Shown here piece after piece: positions 1 to 8,202 of a stretch of DNA of 64,000 nucleotides. The position numbers were made by a program, and so were the translations under genes. This DNA comes from Paramicrobacterium humi (GTDB lineage Bacteria; Actinomycetota; Actinomycetes; Actinomycetales; Microbacteriaceae): positions 62,001-126,000 of the forward strand of contig NZ_FNRY01000002.1 of assembly GCF_900105715.1 (NCBI RefSeq), read 5' to 3'. Every line of letters starts with the position of its first letter. Positions within the stretch are counted from its first letter, which is position 1. Below the pieces are notes generated by a model. The model saw nothing but the letters and a program-made list of their open reading frames with translations, made no database searches and had not been told where the DNA came from.

Positions 1-390
1 TTCCTTCTCGGCGACGTCGCGCCAGCCGAGCGTGCGGATGAACGAGTCGGTGCCCACCTGGCTCTCGCCGAACAGCTCCGCGAGCCGCCCCGACGTGACG
101 TGGCGGCGGAAGTCCATCTCCCAGAACCGATCCTGCGCCTGCACGAAGCCCTGCGCCATGAACAGGTCGTGCGCCGTCTTCGCCGTGATCTGCGGGATGC
201 CGTTCTCGTCGCGCTGCACCGTGACGGGCTGCTCGAGACCCGGCAGGTCCATCTCGCCGTCGGTGGTGGGGAACGAGCGCTGCACCGTCCACAGCGCGAA
301 TCCCGCGGCGACGAGAGCGAGGATCACGACGGCGACGAGCAGCCACAGGAAGAACGCCGCGATCGGGTGTCGGCGCAGGGAATGAGCCAC
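1..390 (-). CDS. Penicillin acylase family protein, N-terminal part (runs off left edge)
   Basis: Only the first 130 residues lie in the window. The protein starts at a GTG with AAGGAG four bases upstream. Residues about 9-30 form a single hydrophobic segment, either a signal anchor or an uncleaved signal peptide, so the enzyme is expected to be exported. The segment after it (VQRDENGIPQI, then AHDLFMAQGFVQAQDRFWEMD) is the characteristic opening of the Ntn-hydrolase penicillin acylases, which cleave themselves and hydrolyse amide-linked side chains such as acyl-homoserine lactones or beta-lactam side chains. The catalytic serine lies outside the window, so substrate and integrity cannot be judged. 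It is downstream of dapD on the same strand, 33 bases away. Confidence 0.85.
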   Translation of the reverse strand, partial: MAHSLRRHPIAAFFLWLLVAVVILALVAAGFALWTVQRSFPTTDGEMDLPGLEQPVTVQRDENGIPQITAKTAHDLFMAQGFVQAQDRFWEMDFRRHVTSGRLAELFGESQVGTDSFIRTLGWRDVAEKE

Positions 391-423
391 AGTGCTCCTT
401 CGGAAGCGGCCCCGTGCGGGGAA

Positions 424-1398
424 CTAGGCGTGCAGGGCTTCGTTGAGCAGAACGCCCGACCCCGAACGCGGCAGAACCTCCACAGCGCCCGTGACCGAGT
501 TGCGCCGGAACAGCAGCCCCGCGACTCCGCTCAGCTCGACTGCCTTCACACTACGCGACACGGTCGCCTGCGGGTCGACGACACTCACCTTCGTGCCCGC
601 CGTGACGTAGAGCCCCGCCTCGACGACGCTGTCGTCGCCGATCGAGATGCCGATGCCGGAGTTCGCGCCGAGCAGGGCGCGCTGCCCGATCGAGATGCGC
701 TGCGTTCCGCCGCCCGAGAGCGTGCCCATGATCGACGCGCCGCCGCCGATGTCGCTGCCGTCGCCCACCACGACGCCCTGCGAGATGCGGCCCTCGACCA
801 TCGAGGCGCCGAGCGTGCCCGCGTTGTAGTTCACGAAGCCCTCGTGCATCACGGTCGTGCCGGGCGCGAGGTGCGCGCCGAGCCGCACACGGGACGCGTC
901 GGCGACGCGCACGCGCTCGGCGACGCTCACGTAGTCGGTCATCCGCGGGAACTTGTCGATGCTCACCGCCTGGATGCCCTGCCGCATGAGCGTGGGGCGC
1001 AGCCGGTCGTAGTCGGCGGGCAGCACGGGGCCCGCGTTCGTCCACACGACGGTGGACAAGTGGCCGAAGATGCCGTCGAGCGAGATCGTGTTCGGCGCGA
1101 CCAGAAGGTGCGACAGCAGGTGCAGCCGCAAGTACGCGTCGGACGTGCTCGTGATCGGCTGCGTGAGGTCGGACTCCACAGTGACGACATCGACGGTGAC
1201 CGCGCGCCGCTCGTCCGGCACCGCGAGCTGCTCGAGCTCGGCGGGAGCGATCCACTTCTCCCGTCCGGCCGGAAGCGAGCCGAGCTGGGGGGAGGGGAAC
1301 CAGGTGTCGAGAACGGTGCCGTCGCTCGCGATCGTCGCGAGGCCGTAGCCCCACGCGGATTCGGGCGCGGACGACGTCGGGGAAGAAGCGGAGGTCAT
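424..1398 (-). CDS. dapD: 2,3,4,5-tetrahydropyridine-2,6-dicarboxylate N-succinyltransferase
   Basis: This 324-residue protein transfers succinyl from succinyl-CoA to tetrahydrodipicolinate in the succinylase branch of lysine/diaminopimelate synthesis. The N-terminal ~160 residues match the actinobacterial DapD type (AWGYGLATI, FPRMTDYV). The C-terminal half is a left-handed beta-helix of hexapeptide repeats with the marker stretch HEGFVNYNAGTLGASMVEGR. Length is typical of actinobacterial DapD. The start has no ribosome-binding site but a TAGCCT hexamer sits six bases before the ATG, suggesting a leaderless transcript. It is divergent from dapE, which catalyses a later step of the same pathway. 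Confidence 0.95.
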   Translation of the reverse strand: MTSASSPTSSAPESAWGYGLATIASDGTVLDTWFPSPQLGSLPAGREKWIAPAELEQLAVPDERRAVTVDVVTVESDLTQPITSTSDAYLRLHLLSHLLVAPNTISLDGIFGHLSTVVWTNAGPVLPADYDRLRPTLMRQGIQAVSIDKFPRMTDYVSVAERVRVADASRVRLGAHLAPGTTVMHEGFVNYNAGTLGASMVEGRISQGVVVGDGSDIGGGASIMGTLSGGGTQRISIGQRALLGANSGIGISIGDDSVVEAGLYVTAGTKVSVVDPQATVSRSVKAVELSGVAGLLFRRNSVTGAVEVLPRSGSGVLLNEALHA

Positions 1399-1404
1399 GC
1401 CTCA

Positions 1405-1410
1405 AGGCTA
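1405..1410 (-). promoter_or_regulatory. -10 element of dapD (leaderless)
   Basis: On the minus strand TAGCCT is followed by six bases and then the dapD ATG, so transcription should begin at or next to the start codon. No clear -35 element is visible. Confidence 0.55.
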
Positions 1411-1449
1411 CCCAATCCCGCCGAGCCGGAGCTCACGCTGCGGCCGCCG

Positions 1450-1455
1450 TAGACT
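1450..1455 (+). promoter_or_regulatory. -10 element of dapE (leaderless)
   Basis: TAGACT is followed by six bases and the dapE ATG. It lies 40 bases from the oppositely directed dapD -10, so the two promoters are close enough for shared control. Confidence 0.6.
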
Positions 1456-1461
1456 TGGCCC

Positions 1462-2544
1462 ATGCCCGCTCCGGAACTGGACCTGACCGCCTCCGTCGTC
1501 GACATCGCCCGCCAGCTGTGCGACATCCCCTCCGAGTCGGGGGACGAGAAGGCGATAGCGGATGCCGTGGAGCGCGCCGTCCGCGGCAGGGAGCACCTCG
1601 AAGTGATCCGCGACGGCGACACCGTCATCGCGCGCACCCTGCTCGGTCGCGACAAGCGCGTGGTCATCGCCGGTCACCTCGACACCGTGCCGATCAACGA
1701 CAACGTGCCCTCCCGTTTCGAGACGATCGAGGGTCGTGAGTACCTTTGGGGCCGCGGCTCGGTCGACATGAAGGCGGGCGTCGCCGTGCAGCTCAAGCTC
1801 GCCGCCGAACTCGATGCGCCCCTGACCGACGTGACGTGGATCTGGTACGACCACGAGGAGGTCTCGGCCGAGCTCAACAGCCTCGGCCGCATCGCCGACG
1901 CGCGCCCCGAGCTGCTCGCGGGCGACTTCGCGATCCTCGGCGAGCCGACAGCGGCCGTCGTCGAGGGCGGCTGCAACGGCAGCATCCGCTTCGAAGTGCG
2001 CGCCTTCGGCACACGCGCGCACTCCGCACGCTCCTGGGTGGGCGACAACGCGATCCATAAGCTCTCGTCCGTTCTCGACACTCTCGCCGGATACGAGCCG
2101 GCGACCGTCGAGGTCGAGGGGCTCGAGTACCGCGAGGGGCTCAACGCCGTGGGCATCTCCGGCGGCGTCGCCGGCAACGTCATCCCCGACGAAGCCATGG
2201 TGCACGTCAACTACCGCTTCGCCCCCGACAAGTCGAGCGAGCAGGCCGTCGTGCGCATGCAGGAGCTGTTCGCGGACTTCGACGTCACGATCGTGGACCG
2301 TTCCGAGCCCGCCCGGCCGGGGCTCGACGCGCCGCTCGCCCAGGATTTCCTGCGCGCCGTTGGCGGCGAGGCGAAGCCCAAGTACGGCTGGACCGACGTC
2401 GCGCGCTTCTCCGCGCTCGGCATGCCGGCCGTGAACTACGGGCCGGGAGACGCGCTCAAGGCGCACGCCGACGACGAGCGCTGCGCGACAGACGAGATCA
2501 TCGCGTGCGAGCGCGGACTGAGGCGCTGGCTCGTCGGGGAATGA
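1462..2544 (+). CDS. dapE: Succinyl-diaminopimelate desuccinylase
   Basis: A 360-residue M20-family zinc peptidase homologue that removes succinate from N-succinyl-LL-diaminopimelate. Metal and catalytic residues are in the expected places: H72-x-D74 in GHLDTVP, D102 in RGSVDMKAG, the Glu pair in DHEEV (about 130-134), and the C-terminal His in KAHADDE near residue 334. The start is set by the TAGACT/6-base leaderless promoter. It ends 8 bases before the downstream membrane-protein gene, so the two are probably co-transcribed. Together with dapD it gives the succinylase route to diaminopimelate and lysine. Confidence 0.94.
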   Translation: MPAPELDLTASVVDIARQLCDIPSESGDEKAIADAVERAVRGREHLEVIRDGDTVIARTLLGRDKRVVIAGHLDTVPINDNVPSRFETIEGREYLWGRGSVDMKAGVAVQLKLAAELDAPLTDVTWIWYDHEEVSAELNSLGRIADARPELLAGDFAILGEPTAAVVEGGCNGSIRFEVRAFGTRAHSARSWVGDNAIHKLSSVLDTLAGYEPATVEVEGLEYREGLNAVGISGGVAGNVIPDEAMVHVNYRFAPDKSSEQAVVRMQELFADFDVTIVDRSEPARPGLDAPLAQDFLRAVGGEAKPKYGWTDVARFSALGMPAVNYGPGDALKAHADDERCATDEIIACERGLRRWLVGE

Positions 2545-2551
2545 CGCGCCC

Positions 2552-3757
2552 GTGAACGCGCTGCACCGGCTCGCGCGGTCGTGGCATCGCCTCCCCGCGT
2601 GGCTCCGCGTCGTGCTCGTGTTCGGCGCCGCCCGCGTCGTGACCACGCTCATGATGCTGTGGTTCGCGGCGCACCAGCAGGCGAACCCGTGGACCGGCCC
2701 GCAGCCCGGCTACACCGCGTTCGCGTCCATCTGGGACGGGCGCTGGTACCAGATCGTCGCGGCGGGGGGCTACCCGAGCGAGCTGCCGCGCACGGAAGAC
2801 GGCTTCGTGAGCGAGAACGCGTGGGCGTTCATGCCCGTGTATCCGGCCGTCGTGCGGCTCGTGATGACGGTCACGTTCCTGCCGTGGGACATCGCCGCCG
2901 TCGTCGTGTCGGTGCTGTGCGGCTTCGGCGCCGCGCTCGTGTTCCACCGGCTCATGCGCGAGGTGCTCGCCCCGTCGACCGCCATGTTCGCCGTCGTGCT
3001 GTTCGCCGTCGCTCCCACCTCGCCGATCCTGCAGGTCGCGTATGCGGAGTCGCTGTACTTCCTTCTGCTCGGCGTCGCGCTTCTGCTCGTGCTGCGGCAC
3101 CGGTACCTCACGGCGCTTCCCGTCATCGCCGTCATGGCGCTCACCCGGCCGAGCGGTCTGGCGTTCGCGCTGTTCCTGCTGCTGCACCTCGGGCACCGGC
3201 AGTGGTGCCGGGCGCGGCATCCATTCCCCGTCGGGGAAGCCGTGAGACTCTGCGTCGCCGGACTGTGGGCTGCCGTGATGGGGTTCGCGTGGCCGGTGAT
3301 CGCGTGGATCGTGACGGGCTCGATGACGGCGTACACCGACACCGAGCTCGCGTGGCGCTCCTCCTACATCGGGCACGGCGAGCTCGTGCCGTTCAGCTCG
3401 TGGTTCGAGGGCGCCGACTGGTGGATGCTGCACTGGTTCGGGCTGCCCGGCGGCGCGTGGGTGCTGCTGCCGCTGCTCGTCGTCGTCGCCCTCGGCCTGC
3501 TCAGCGGACCGGCACGTCGCCTCGGCGTCGACTTGCGCTTGTGGGTCGTTGCGTATCTCGTGTACCTGCTCGCCGTGTTCTTCCCGCAGTCGAGCACGTT
3601 CCGGCTGCTCGCTCCGGCGTTCCCGATCCTCGGCGCGTTCGCCGTGCCGCGCTCGCGCGTGTACCGCATCGCGGCTGTCGCGGTCTCACTCGCGCTGCAG
3701 TGGTGCTGGCTCGCGGTGTGCTGGCGCGTCGACGGCTACGACTGGACACCGCCGTAA
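2552..3757 (+). CDS. PIG-V-like integral membrane mannosyltransferase-type protein
   Basis: A 401-residue polytopic membrane protein (about 8-10 hydrophobic segments) starting at GTG, 8 bases after dapE. The luminal-type motif WDGRWYQIVAAGGYP at about residue 60 and the following AFMPVYP resemble the bacterial PIG-V/GPI-mannosyltransferase II-like GT-C family. That family transfers sugar from a polyprenyl-phosphate donor outside the membrane. In actinobacteria such proteins are usually described only as hypothetical or mannosyltransferase. The acceptor cannot be inferred from the dapE neighbour. Confidence 0.7.
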   Translation: MNALHRLARSWHRLPAWLRVVLVFGAARVVTTLMMLWFAAHQQANPWTGPQPGYTAFASIWDGRWYQIVAAGGYPSELPRTEDGFVSENAWAFMPVYPAVVRLVMTVTFLPWDIAAVVVSVLCGFGAALVFHRLMREVLAPSTAMFAVVLFAVAPTSPILQVAYAESLYFLLLGVALLLVLRHRYLTALPVIAVMALTRPSGLAFALFLLLHLGHRQWCRARHPFPVGEAVRLCVAGLWAAVMGFAWPVIAWIVTGSMTAYTDTELAWRSSYIGHGELVPFSSWFEGADWWMLHWFGLPGGAWVLLPLLVVVALGLLSGPARRLGVDLRLWVVAYLVYLLAVFFPQSSTFRLLAPAFPILGAFAVPRSRVYRIAAVAVSLALQWCWLAVCWRVDGYDWTPP

Positions 3758-3781
3758 CGGAAGCGAGCATTTCTCAGTCGA

Positions 3782-3811
3782 TTGGCACCGCGGCGCGAAT
3801 CACGGGATAAT
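3782..3811 (+). promoter_or_regulatory. Sigma70-type promoter of the DUF3117 gene
   Basis: TTGGCA and GATAAT are separated by 18 bases, close to consensus for a housekeeping promoter. The predicted start gives a leader of about 20 bases carrying the AAAGGGG ribosome-binding site. This is one of the best -35/-10 pairs in the window. Confidence 0.65.
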
Positions 3812-3840
3812 GGTTGTATCAAGCGCGAAAGGGGTGCCGA

Positions 3841-4014
3841 ATGGCAGCAATGAAGCCGAGGACCGGAGATGGGCCTATGGAGGCTGTAAAGGAAGGTCGG
3901 CTGATCATTGTCCGTGTGCCGTTGGAAGGGGGCGGGCGTCTCGTCGTGTCGGTGAACGACGATGAGGCGAAGGAACTCCACGACGCTCTCGCCGGAGTGG
4001 TCGCAGCCGGCTGA
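3841..4014 (+). CDS. DUF3117 domain-containing small protein
   Basis: A 57-residue protein matching the conserved actinobacterial DUF3117 family from end to end: MKPRTGDGPMEAVKEGR, then RVPLEGGGRLVVSVNDDEA. The start is the ATG preceded by AAAGGGG at good spacing; an upstream in-frame GTG has no ribosome-binding site. Function is unknown. The short, highly conserved, probably strongly expressed gene stands alone between a strong promoter and a hairpin terminator, as in many actinobacteria. Confidence 0.92.
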   Translation: MAAMKPRTGDGPMEAVKEGRLIIVRVPLEGGGRLVVSVNDDEAKELHDALAGVVAAG

Positions 4015-4030
4015 GTCCGGCAGGCAACCA

Positions 4031-4064
4031 GAAGGCGCCCGATCTGCGACGATCGGGCGCCTTC
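4031..4064. terminator. Bidirectional hairpin terminator
   Basis: A perfect 14-base inverted repeat (GAAGGCGCCCGATC, 4031-4044 and 4051-4064) encloses a six-base loop between the convergent DUF3117 and O-methyltransferase genes. It has no long T run, which is usual for high-GC genomes. Confidence 0.75.
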
Positions 4065-4092
4065 TGCGGTTAACAGGCGGGTCGGATGCCGC

Positions 4093-4722
4093 TCAGCCGA
4101 GCTTCGTCAGCTGAAGCAGTCCGTCGCCGACGGGGCTCAACGCGCTGACGACGGCGTCGGACGCCGCGATCTCCTCGATGAGCGAACGGAACGCGCTCGT
4201 CACGGCGTCACGCTGCGCGGGATCGGCGACGCGGCCCTTGTACAGGGCGTGCGGCACGAGGACCGTGCCGCCCACGCGCGCCATGCGCAGCGCGTGCTCG
4301 ACGTTCTCGATGACCTCGGCGGGGTCGGCGTCGACGAGCACGAGGTCGTACGAGTCCTCGTTCATGCGAGGCAGCACGTCGCGCGCGCGACCGGTGATGA
4401 GCCGGGTGCGGTTCGCGCCGATGCCGGCATCGGCGAAAGCGGTGCGGGCGTGGCCGAGGTGCTCGGACTCCGAATCGATCGTCGTGAGCACGCTCTTCGC
4501 GCTGCCCGCGAGCAGGCACAGCCCTGAGACGCCGGCCCCCGTGCCGATCTCCATCAGGTTGTGCGCGTCGCTCGCGGCCGCGATGAGTGCGAGCTGCGCG
4601 CCGGTGCCCGGGGAGATGGCCGTGATGCCGAGCTCGAGCGACTGGGCGCGCGCCTTCTGCACGGCGTCGGCCTCCGAGACGATGTCGTCGGCGTACTTCC
4701 AGTTCGAGTCTTGTTCTGACAC
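4093..4722 (-). CDS. Class I SAM-dependent O-methyltransferase
   Basis: A 209-residue methyltransferase of the catechol/caffeoyl-CoA O-methyltransferase type (family 3). The SAM-binding glycine loop is MEIGTGAGVSGL (about 57-68). The post-II acidic residue lies in TIDSESEH, and DLVLVDADP (about 127-134) supplies the metal/SAM Asp. The GTG start has AGGAG five bases upstream. The same gene lies near tatB in other actinobacteria (Rv1220c in M. tuberculosis). Substrate unknown. A possible -10, TAAACT, lies on the minus strand at 4751-4756. Confidence 0.88.
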   Translation of the reverse strand: MSEQDSNWKYADDIVSEADAVQKARAQSLELGITAISPGTGAQLALIAAASDAHNLMEIGTGAGVSGLCLLAGSAKSVLTTIDSESEHLGHARTAFADAGIGANRTRLITGRARDVLPRMNEDSYDLVLVDADPAEVIENVEHALRMARVGGTVLVPHALYKGRVADPAQRDAVTSAFRSLIEEIAASDAVVSALSPVGDGLLQLTKLG

Positions 4723-4793
4723 GGCGGCTCCTGAATCCTGATCGTGTGCCAGTTTAGGCGGCTTCTCGGCGTCGAGGCGGAGCCACGACGGGG

Positions 4794-4799
4794 TAGTCT
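4794..4799 (+). promoter_or_regulatory. -10 element of tatB (leaderless)
   Basis: TAGTCT is followed by six bases and the tatB GTG, with no ribosome-binding site between. Confidence 0.55.
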
Positions 4800-4805
4800 G
4801 AACTC

Positions 4806-5189
4806 GTGCTAGGTACGGGTTTGACGGCAGACAAGCTGCTCATCATCGCTGTCGTCGCCGTGTTCCTGCTCGGCCCCGAGAGAGTGCCGATGTACGCGGC
4901 GAAACTCGCGCAACTCGTGAAGAACGTGCGCAACATGGCGCGTGACGCCAAGGAGCGCGTGCGCGACGAGATGGGCGAGGACTTCGACGACATCGACTGG
5001 AAGAAGCTCGACCCGCGCCAGTACGATCCGCGCCGCATCATCCGCGACGCCCTGCTCGAGGACGACGAGCCCGCACCCTCGGCCGTGCTGCGCCCCGCGG
5101 CATCCGAACCCGCTTCGCCGAATCGGCAGCAGCAGCTGGAGTCCGGGCTCGAGGTGGCCCCGCCGCCGTTCGACGCGGAGGCGACGTAG
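4806..5189 (+). CDS. tatB: Sec-independent protein translocase TatB
   Basis: A 127-residue TatB: one N-terminal membrane helix (about 8-24, KLLIIAVVAVFLLGPERVP) with the conserved GPE hinge, then an amphipathic helix (YAAKLAQLVKNVRNMARDAK), then an acidic, proline-rich tail. TatB works with TatC to recognise twin-arginine signal peptides of folded export substrates. The gene is divergent from the O-methyltransferase. In mycobacteria sigE, rseA and htrA sit between these two genes, but here nothing does. tatA and tatC are not in the window. Confidence 0.9.
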   Translation: MLGTGLTADKLLIIAVVAVFLLGPERVPMYAAKLAQLVKNVRNMARDAKERVRDEMGEDFDDIDWKKLDPRQYDPRRIIRDALLEDDEPAPSAVLRPAASEPASPNRQQQLESGLEVAPPPFDAEAT

Positions 5190-5192
5190 CCT
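5187..5192 (+). promoter_or_regulatory. -10 element of the downstream MFS gene, overlapping the tatB stop
   Basis: TAGCCT begins with the tatB stop codon TAG and ends exactly six bases before the next GTG. The only purine-rich tract (GAGAAG) touches the start codon and is too close to be a ribosome-binding site, so a leaderless start is favoured. Confidence 0.5.
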
Positions 5193-5198
5193 GAGAAG

Positions 5199-6410
5199 GT
5201 GATCCCGCCTCGCGACCCCGGCCCGCCGCCGGACCGCTGGCACGGCCACGAGCACGGATCGCCCGAGTACCGGCGGCTCATCGCCGCACTGTTCTTCGCG
5301 GGAGTGGCGACGTTCGCCCAGCTGTACTCGCCGCAGGCGCTGCTGCCGCTCATCGCCCGCGACCTGCACGTGACCGAGTCGACATCGGCCGTGCTCATCT
5401 CGGCCGCGACGCTCGGCCTCGCCATCGGAGTGATCCCGTGGTCGCTCGTCGCCGACCGCGTCGGCCGCGTCCGAGCGATGACGATCGCGGTCATCGCCGC
5501 GACGGTGCTCGGCATCCTCGTGCCGTTCGCACCGGGCATCGAGCTCATGCTGGGCCTCCGCCTTCTCGAGGGCCTCATGCTCGGTGGCGTCCCCGCGCTC
5601 GCCATTGCGTACCTGAGCGAAGAGCTCGCGCCCGCTCACACGGCGAGGGCCGCGGGCACCTACATCGCCGGGACGACGATCGGCGGGCTCAGCGGGCGAC
5701 TCGTCGCGGGGGCATTCGCGGACATCGCCGGCTGGCGCGTCGGCATCCTCGCCGTCGCCGCGCTGTGCGCGGCCGCGGCCGCCCTGTTCGTCGTGCTCGC
5801 TCCGCCCCCGAGGGGCTTTCGCCCCGGACGCCGCACCGGCGTGCTGCGCCGCGTGCGCGGCGCTGTCGCCTCACCGCGACTGTGGGCGCTCTACGCGCAA
5901 GGGTTCCTGCTCATGGGCGGTTTCGTGGCGATGTACAACTTCCTCGGCTTCCGGCTCGAGCGCGCCCCGTTCGCCCTGTCAACGGGCGCCGTGAGCCTCA
6001 TGTTCCTCGCGTACCTCGCCGGCACGTGGTCGTCGGCCCGCGTCGGCGCTCTCGCCGAGCGCTGGGGACGACTGCGCGTGCTGGCGGGCGGGATCCTCGT
6101 GATGGTGTGCGGCGTGCTCGTGACGCTCAGCGACCAGCTCGTCGTCGTGCTCGCGGGGCTGGTGATCATGACGGCCGGGTTCTTCGCCGCGCACGCGATC
6201 GCCTCCGGCTGGACAGGCCAGCTCGCGACGACCGGCCGGGCGCAGGCCTCGTCGCTCTACAACCTGATGTACTACTCGGGATCCAGTCTGTTCGGCTGGC
6301 TCGGCGGCATCTTCCTCGCGGGGTTCGGCTGGCCGGGCACCGCGGTCATGATCGTCACGCTCGCTCTCGTCGGACTCGTCATCGCGGGCGCCGCGCTGCG
6401 CCGGGTGTAG
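5199..6410 (+). CDS. MFS transporter
   Basis: A 403-residue major-facilitator protein with about 12 hydrophobic segments after a His/Pro-rich N-terminus of ~25 residues. The loop between helices 2 and 3 carries VADRVGRVRAM, the usual MFS motif A. The helix 4-5 region (TYIAGTTIGGLSGRLVAGAF) resembles the YnfM/arabinose-efflux-like group that also matches 'MFS transporter' in many actinobacteria. Substrate unknown. It follows tatB by 9 bases but appears to have its own leaderless promoter inside the tatB stop. Confidence 0.85.
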   Translation: MIPPRDPGPPPDRWHGHEHGSPEYRRLIAALFFAGVATFAQLYSPQALLPLIARDLHVTESTSAVLISAATLGLAIGVIPWSLVADRVGRVRAMTIAVIAATVLGILVPFAPGIELMLGLRLLEGLMLGGVPALAIAYLSEELAPAHTARAAGTYIAGTTIGGLSGRLVAGAFADIAGWRVGILAVAALCAAAAALFVVLAPPPRGFRPGRRTGVLRRVRGAVASPRLWALYAQGFLLMGGFVAMYNFLGFRLERAPFALSTGAVSLMFLAYLAGTWSSARVGALAERWGRLRVLAGGILVMVCGVLVTLSDQLVVVLAGLVIMTAGFFAAHAIASGWTGQLATTGRAQASSLYNLMYYSGSSLFGWLGGIFLAGFGWPGTAVMIVTLALVGLVIAGAALRRV

Positions 6411-6430
6411 CGGACGAGCCCCCGGACGGG

Positions 6431-6436
6431 TACCCT
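6431..6436 (+). promoter_or_regulatory. Possible -10 element of the methyltransferase gene
   Basis: TACCCT lies seven bases before the ATG. The spacing is one base longer than the usual pattern in this window. Confidence 0.4.
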
Positions 6437-6443
6437 CGCACGC

Positions 6444-7037
6444 ATGTCCCGCCCCGAACCCCGACCTGTCAGCTGGCACGAGCTCAATCGCATCCGCGGC
6501 CGCGCCGTCGCGACGGCGACCGGCACCGTCCTCGAGGTCGGCGCCGGCTCGGGCGACAACTTCGCGCACTTCGCTCATGACGTGACCTGGATCGGACTGG
6601 AGCCCCACGCGAAGAGCCGGGCCGCACTCGAGCGCACGGCGCACGCGCTCGGGCACGACCGTCCCGTTCTCGCGGCGACCGCCGAGCGCATTCCGCTCGC
6701 CGACGCGACTGTCGATGCGGTCGTCGCGACGTTCGTGATGTGCTCGGTCGACGACGTCGCGCAAGCGCTGCGCGAGTTCCGCCGCGTACTCGTCCCCGGC
6801 GGGCTGCTCGTTCTCGTCGATCACGTCGCAGCGCCCGCGGGAACTGGAACGCGCCTTCTGCAGAACTTCGTCTCTCCCGTGAGCCGACGGGTCGACAAGG
6901 GCTGCCGGTGGAACCGCGACATCACGCCGGAGGTCGAACGCGCGGGCTTCTCCGGAATGAGCGTCGAGCGCTACCGCATGGCGGCGCTCGGCGGGCTGCT
7001 CGCGGTGCCGTGCGCAGTCCACATGGCGCACTCCTGA
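6444..7037 (+). CDS. Class I SAM-dependent methyltransferase (METTL7/phospholipid-methyltransferase-like)
   Basis: A 197-residue protein with the SAM motif VLEVGAGSGDN (about 30-40). Motif II follows (GLEPHAKSR), then the post-motif ATFVMCSVDDVAQALREFRRVLVPGGLLVLVDH, of which the FRRVLVPGG loop is typical of UbiE-type enzymes. The C-terminal VSRRVDKGCRWNRDI segment resembles the small METTL7-like thiol/phospholipid methyltransferases. Substrate is not evident. It is convergent with the mrp operon, with 4 bases between the stops. Confidence 0.8.
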   Translation: MSRPEPRPVSWHELNRIRGRAVATATGTVLEVGAGSGDNFAHFAHDVTWIGLEPHAKSRAALERTAHALGHDRPVLAATAERIPLADATVDAVVATFVMCSVDDVAQALREFRRVLVPGGLLVLVDHVAAPAGTGTRLLQNFVSPVSRRVDKGCRWNRDITPEVERAGFSGMSVERYRMAALGGLLAVPCAVHMAHS

Positions 7038-7041
7038 GCCG

Positions 7042-8202
7042 CTACCGAGGGGAGAGGCCGAGCTTTCGCCCGGCAAGACCACGTCCGCGGCTCAGCAGCG
7101 CGTCAGCCGCCCGCTCGATTGCCGCGCTTGCGGCATCCGTCGGGTCGTCAAGCACGATCGGCCGGCCCGTGTCGCCGCCCGTGCGCAGCGGCACGCTCAG
7201 CGGAACCGATGCGAGAACGGGAACGGGCGTGTCCTGACCGGCCGAGAGGCGACGGGCGACCTCGCTGCCGCCGCCCGCGCCGAACACCTCGAGCACGCTG
7301 CCGTCGGGCTGTGCGAGGCCGGCCATGTTCTCGATGACGCCGACGACGCTCTGGCCCGTCTGCCGGGCGACGAGCCCCGAGCGCTCGGCCACGTCTGCGG
7401 CGGCGGGCTGGGGCGTCGTGACCACGACGACTTCCGCGTGGGGCAGCAGCTGCCCGACCGAGATGGCGATGTCGCCCGTCCCCGGCGGAAGATCGAGAAG
7501 CAGCACGTCGAGGTCGCCGAAGTACACGTCCGTGAGGAACTGGTTGAGCGTGCGGTGCAGCATCGGGCCGCGCCACGCGACCGCCGTTGACGTGTCGTCG
7601 ACGAACATTCCGATCGAGATGACCTTGACCCCGTGCGCGACGGGCGGGAGGATCATCTCGCCCACCCGCGTCGGCTTCACGATGAGCGGGGCGCCCGCGT
7701 CGTCGACGGCGCCCTCGACGAGCCCGAGGATGCCGGGAATCGAGAAGCCATGCACGTCCGCGTCCACGAGGCCGACGGCGAGACCGCGCTTCGCGAGCGC
7801 GACGGCGAGGTTCGCCGTGATCGTCGACTTGCCGACGCCGCCCTTCCCGCTCGTGATGGCGAGCACCCGGGTGAGGGAGTCGCGCGTGAACGGCATCTGC
7901 CGACCCGCCCCGCGCAGCCGCTCGATCAGGGCCGTGCGCTCCGCGGGAGTCATGACGCCCACGTCCACGGAGACGGACGTGACGCCCCCTGCGGACGCGG
8001 CGGCCTCGCGCACGTCGCGCTCGATCGCGCGAGCGGCGGGGCAGCCTACGATCGTGAGCCGGATGCCGACGCTCACGTTCCCTGCCTCATCGGCGCGCAC
8101 CTCGCGCACCATGTCGAGCTCGGTGATGGGCTTGCGGATCTCGGGGTCGATGACGCCGTCGAGTGCTCGGCGAACCGCAGCCTCGACGGTCTCACGCGTC
8201 AC
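7042..8202 (-). CDS. mrp: Mrp/NBP35-family P-loop ATPase (iron-sulfur carrier-type)
   Basis: A 386-residue protein. Residues 1-85 are a MIP18/FeS-assembly (DUF59) domain containing IVGCPAARAIE. Residues 112 onward form the ATPase with the deviant Walker A SGKGGVGKST (about 118-127), VDADVHGFSIP, and LLLDLPPGTGDI. Homologues carry Fe-S clusters to apoproteins. The usual C-terminal CxxC that bridges the cluster is absent: the segment reads NMAGLAQPDGS. The GTG start overlaps the end of the DUF1003 gene by 11 bases, and a longer upstream reading frame is only a shadow of that gene. It is the last gene of a three-gene operon. Confidence 0.9.
   Translation of the reverse strand: MTRETVEAAVRRALDGVIDPEIRKPITELDMVREVRADEAGNVSVGIRLTIVGCPAARAIERDVREAAASAGGVTSVSVDVGVMTPAERTALIERLRGAGRQMPFTRDSLTRVLAITSGKGGVGKSTITANLAVALAKRGLAVGLVDADVHGFSIPGILGLVEGAVDDAGAPLIVKPTRVGEMILPPVAHGVKVISIGMFVDDTSTAVAWRGPMLHRTLNQFLTDVYFGDLDVLLLDLPPGTGDIAISVGQLLPHAEVVVVTTPQPAAADVAERSGLVARQTGQSVVGVIENMAGLAQPDGSVLEVFGAGGGSEVARRLSAGQDTPVPVLASVPLSVPLRTGGDTGRPIVLDDPTDAASAAIERAADALLSRGRGLAGRKLGLSPR

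Noticed and set aside
100-1452. A 450-codon plus-strand frame rich in Arg, Asp and His
   Set aside because: It is the antisense shadow of dapD, has the skewed composition of such shadows, and shows no domain.
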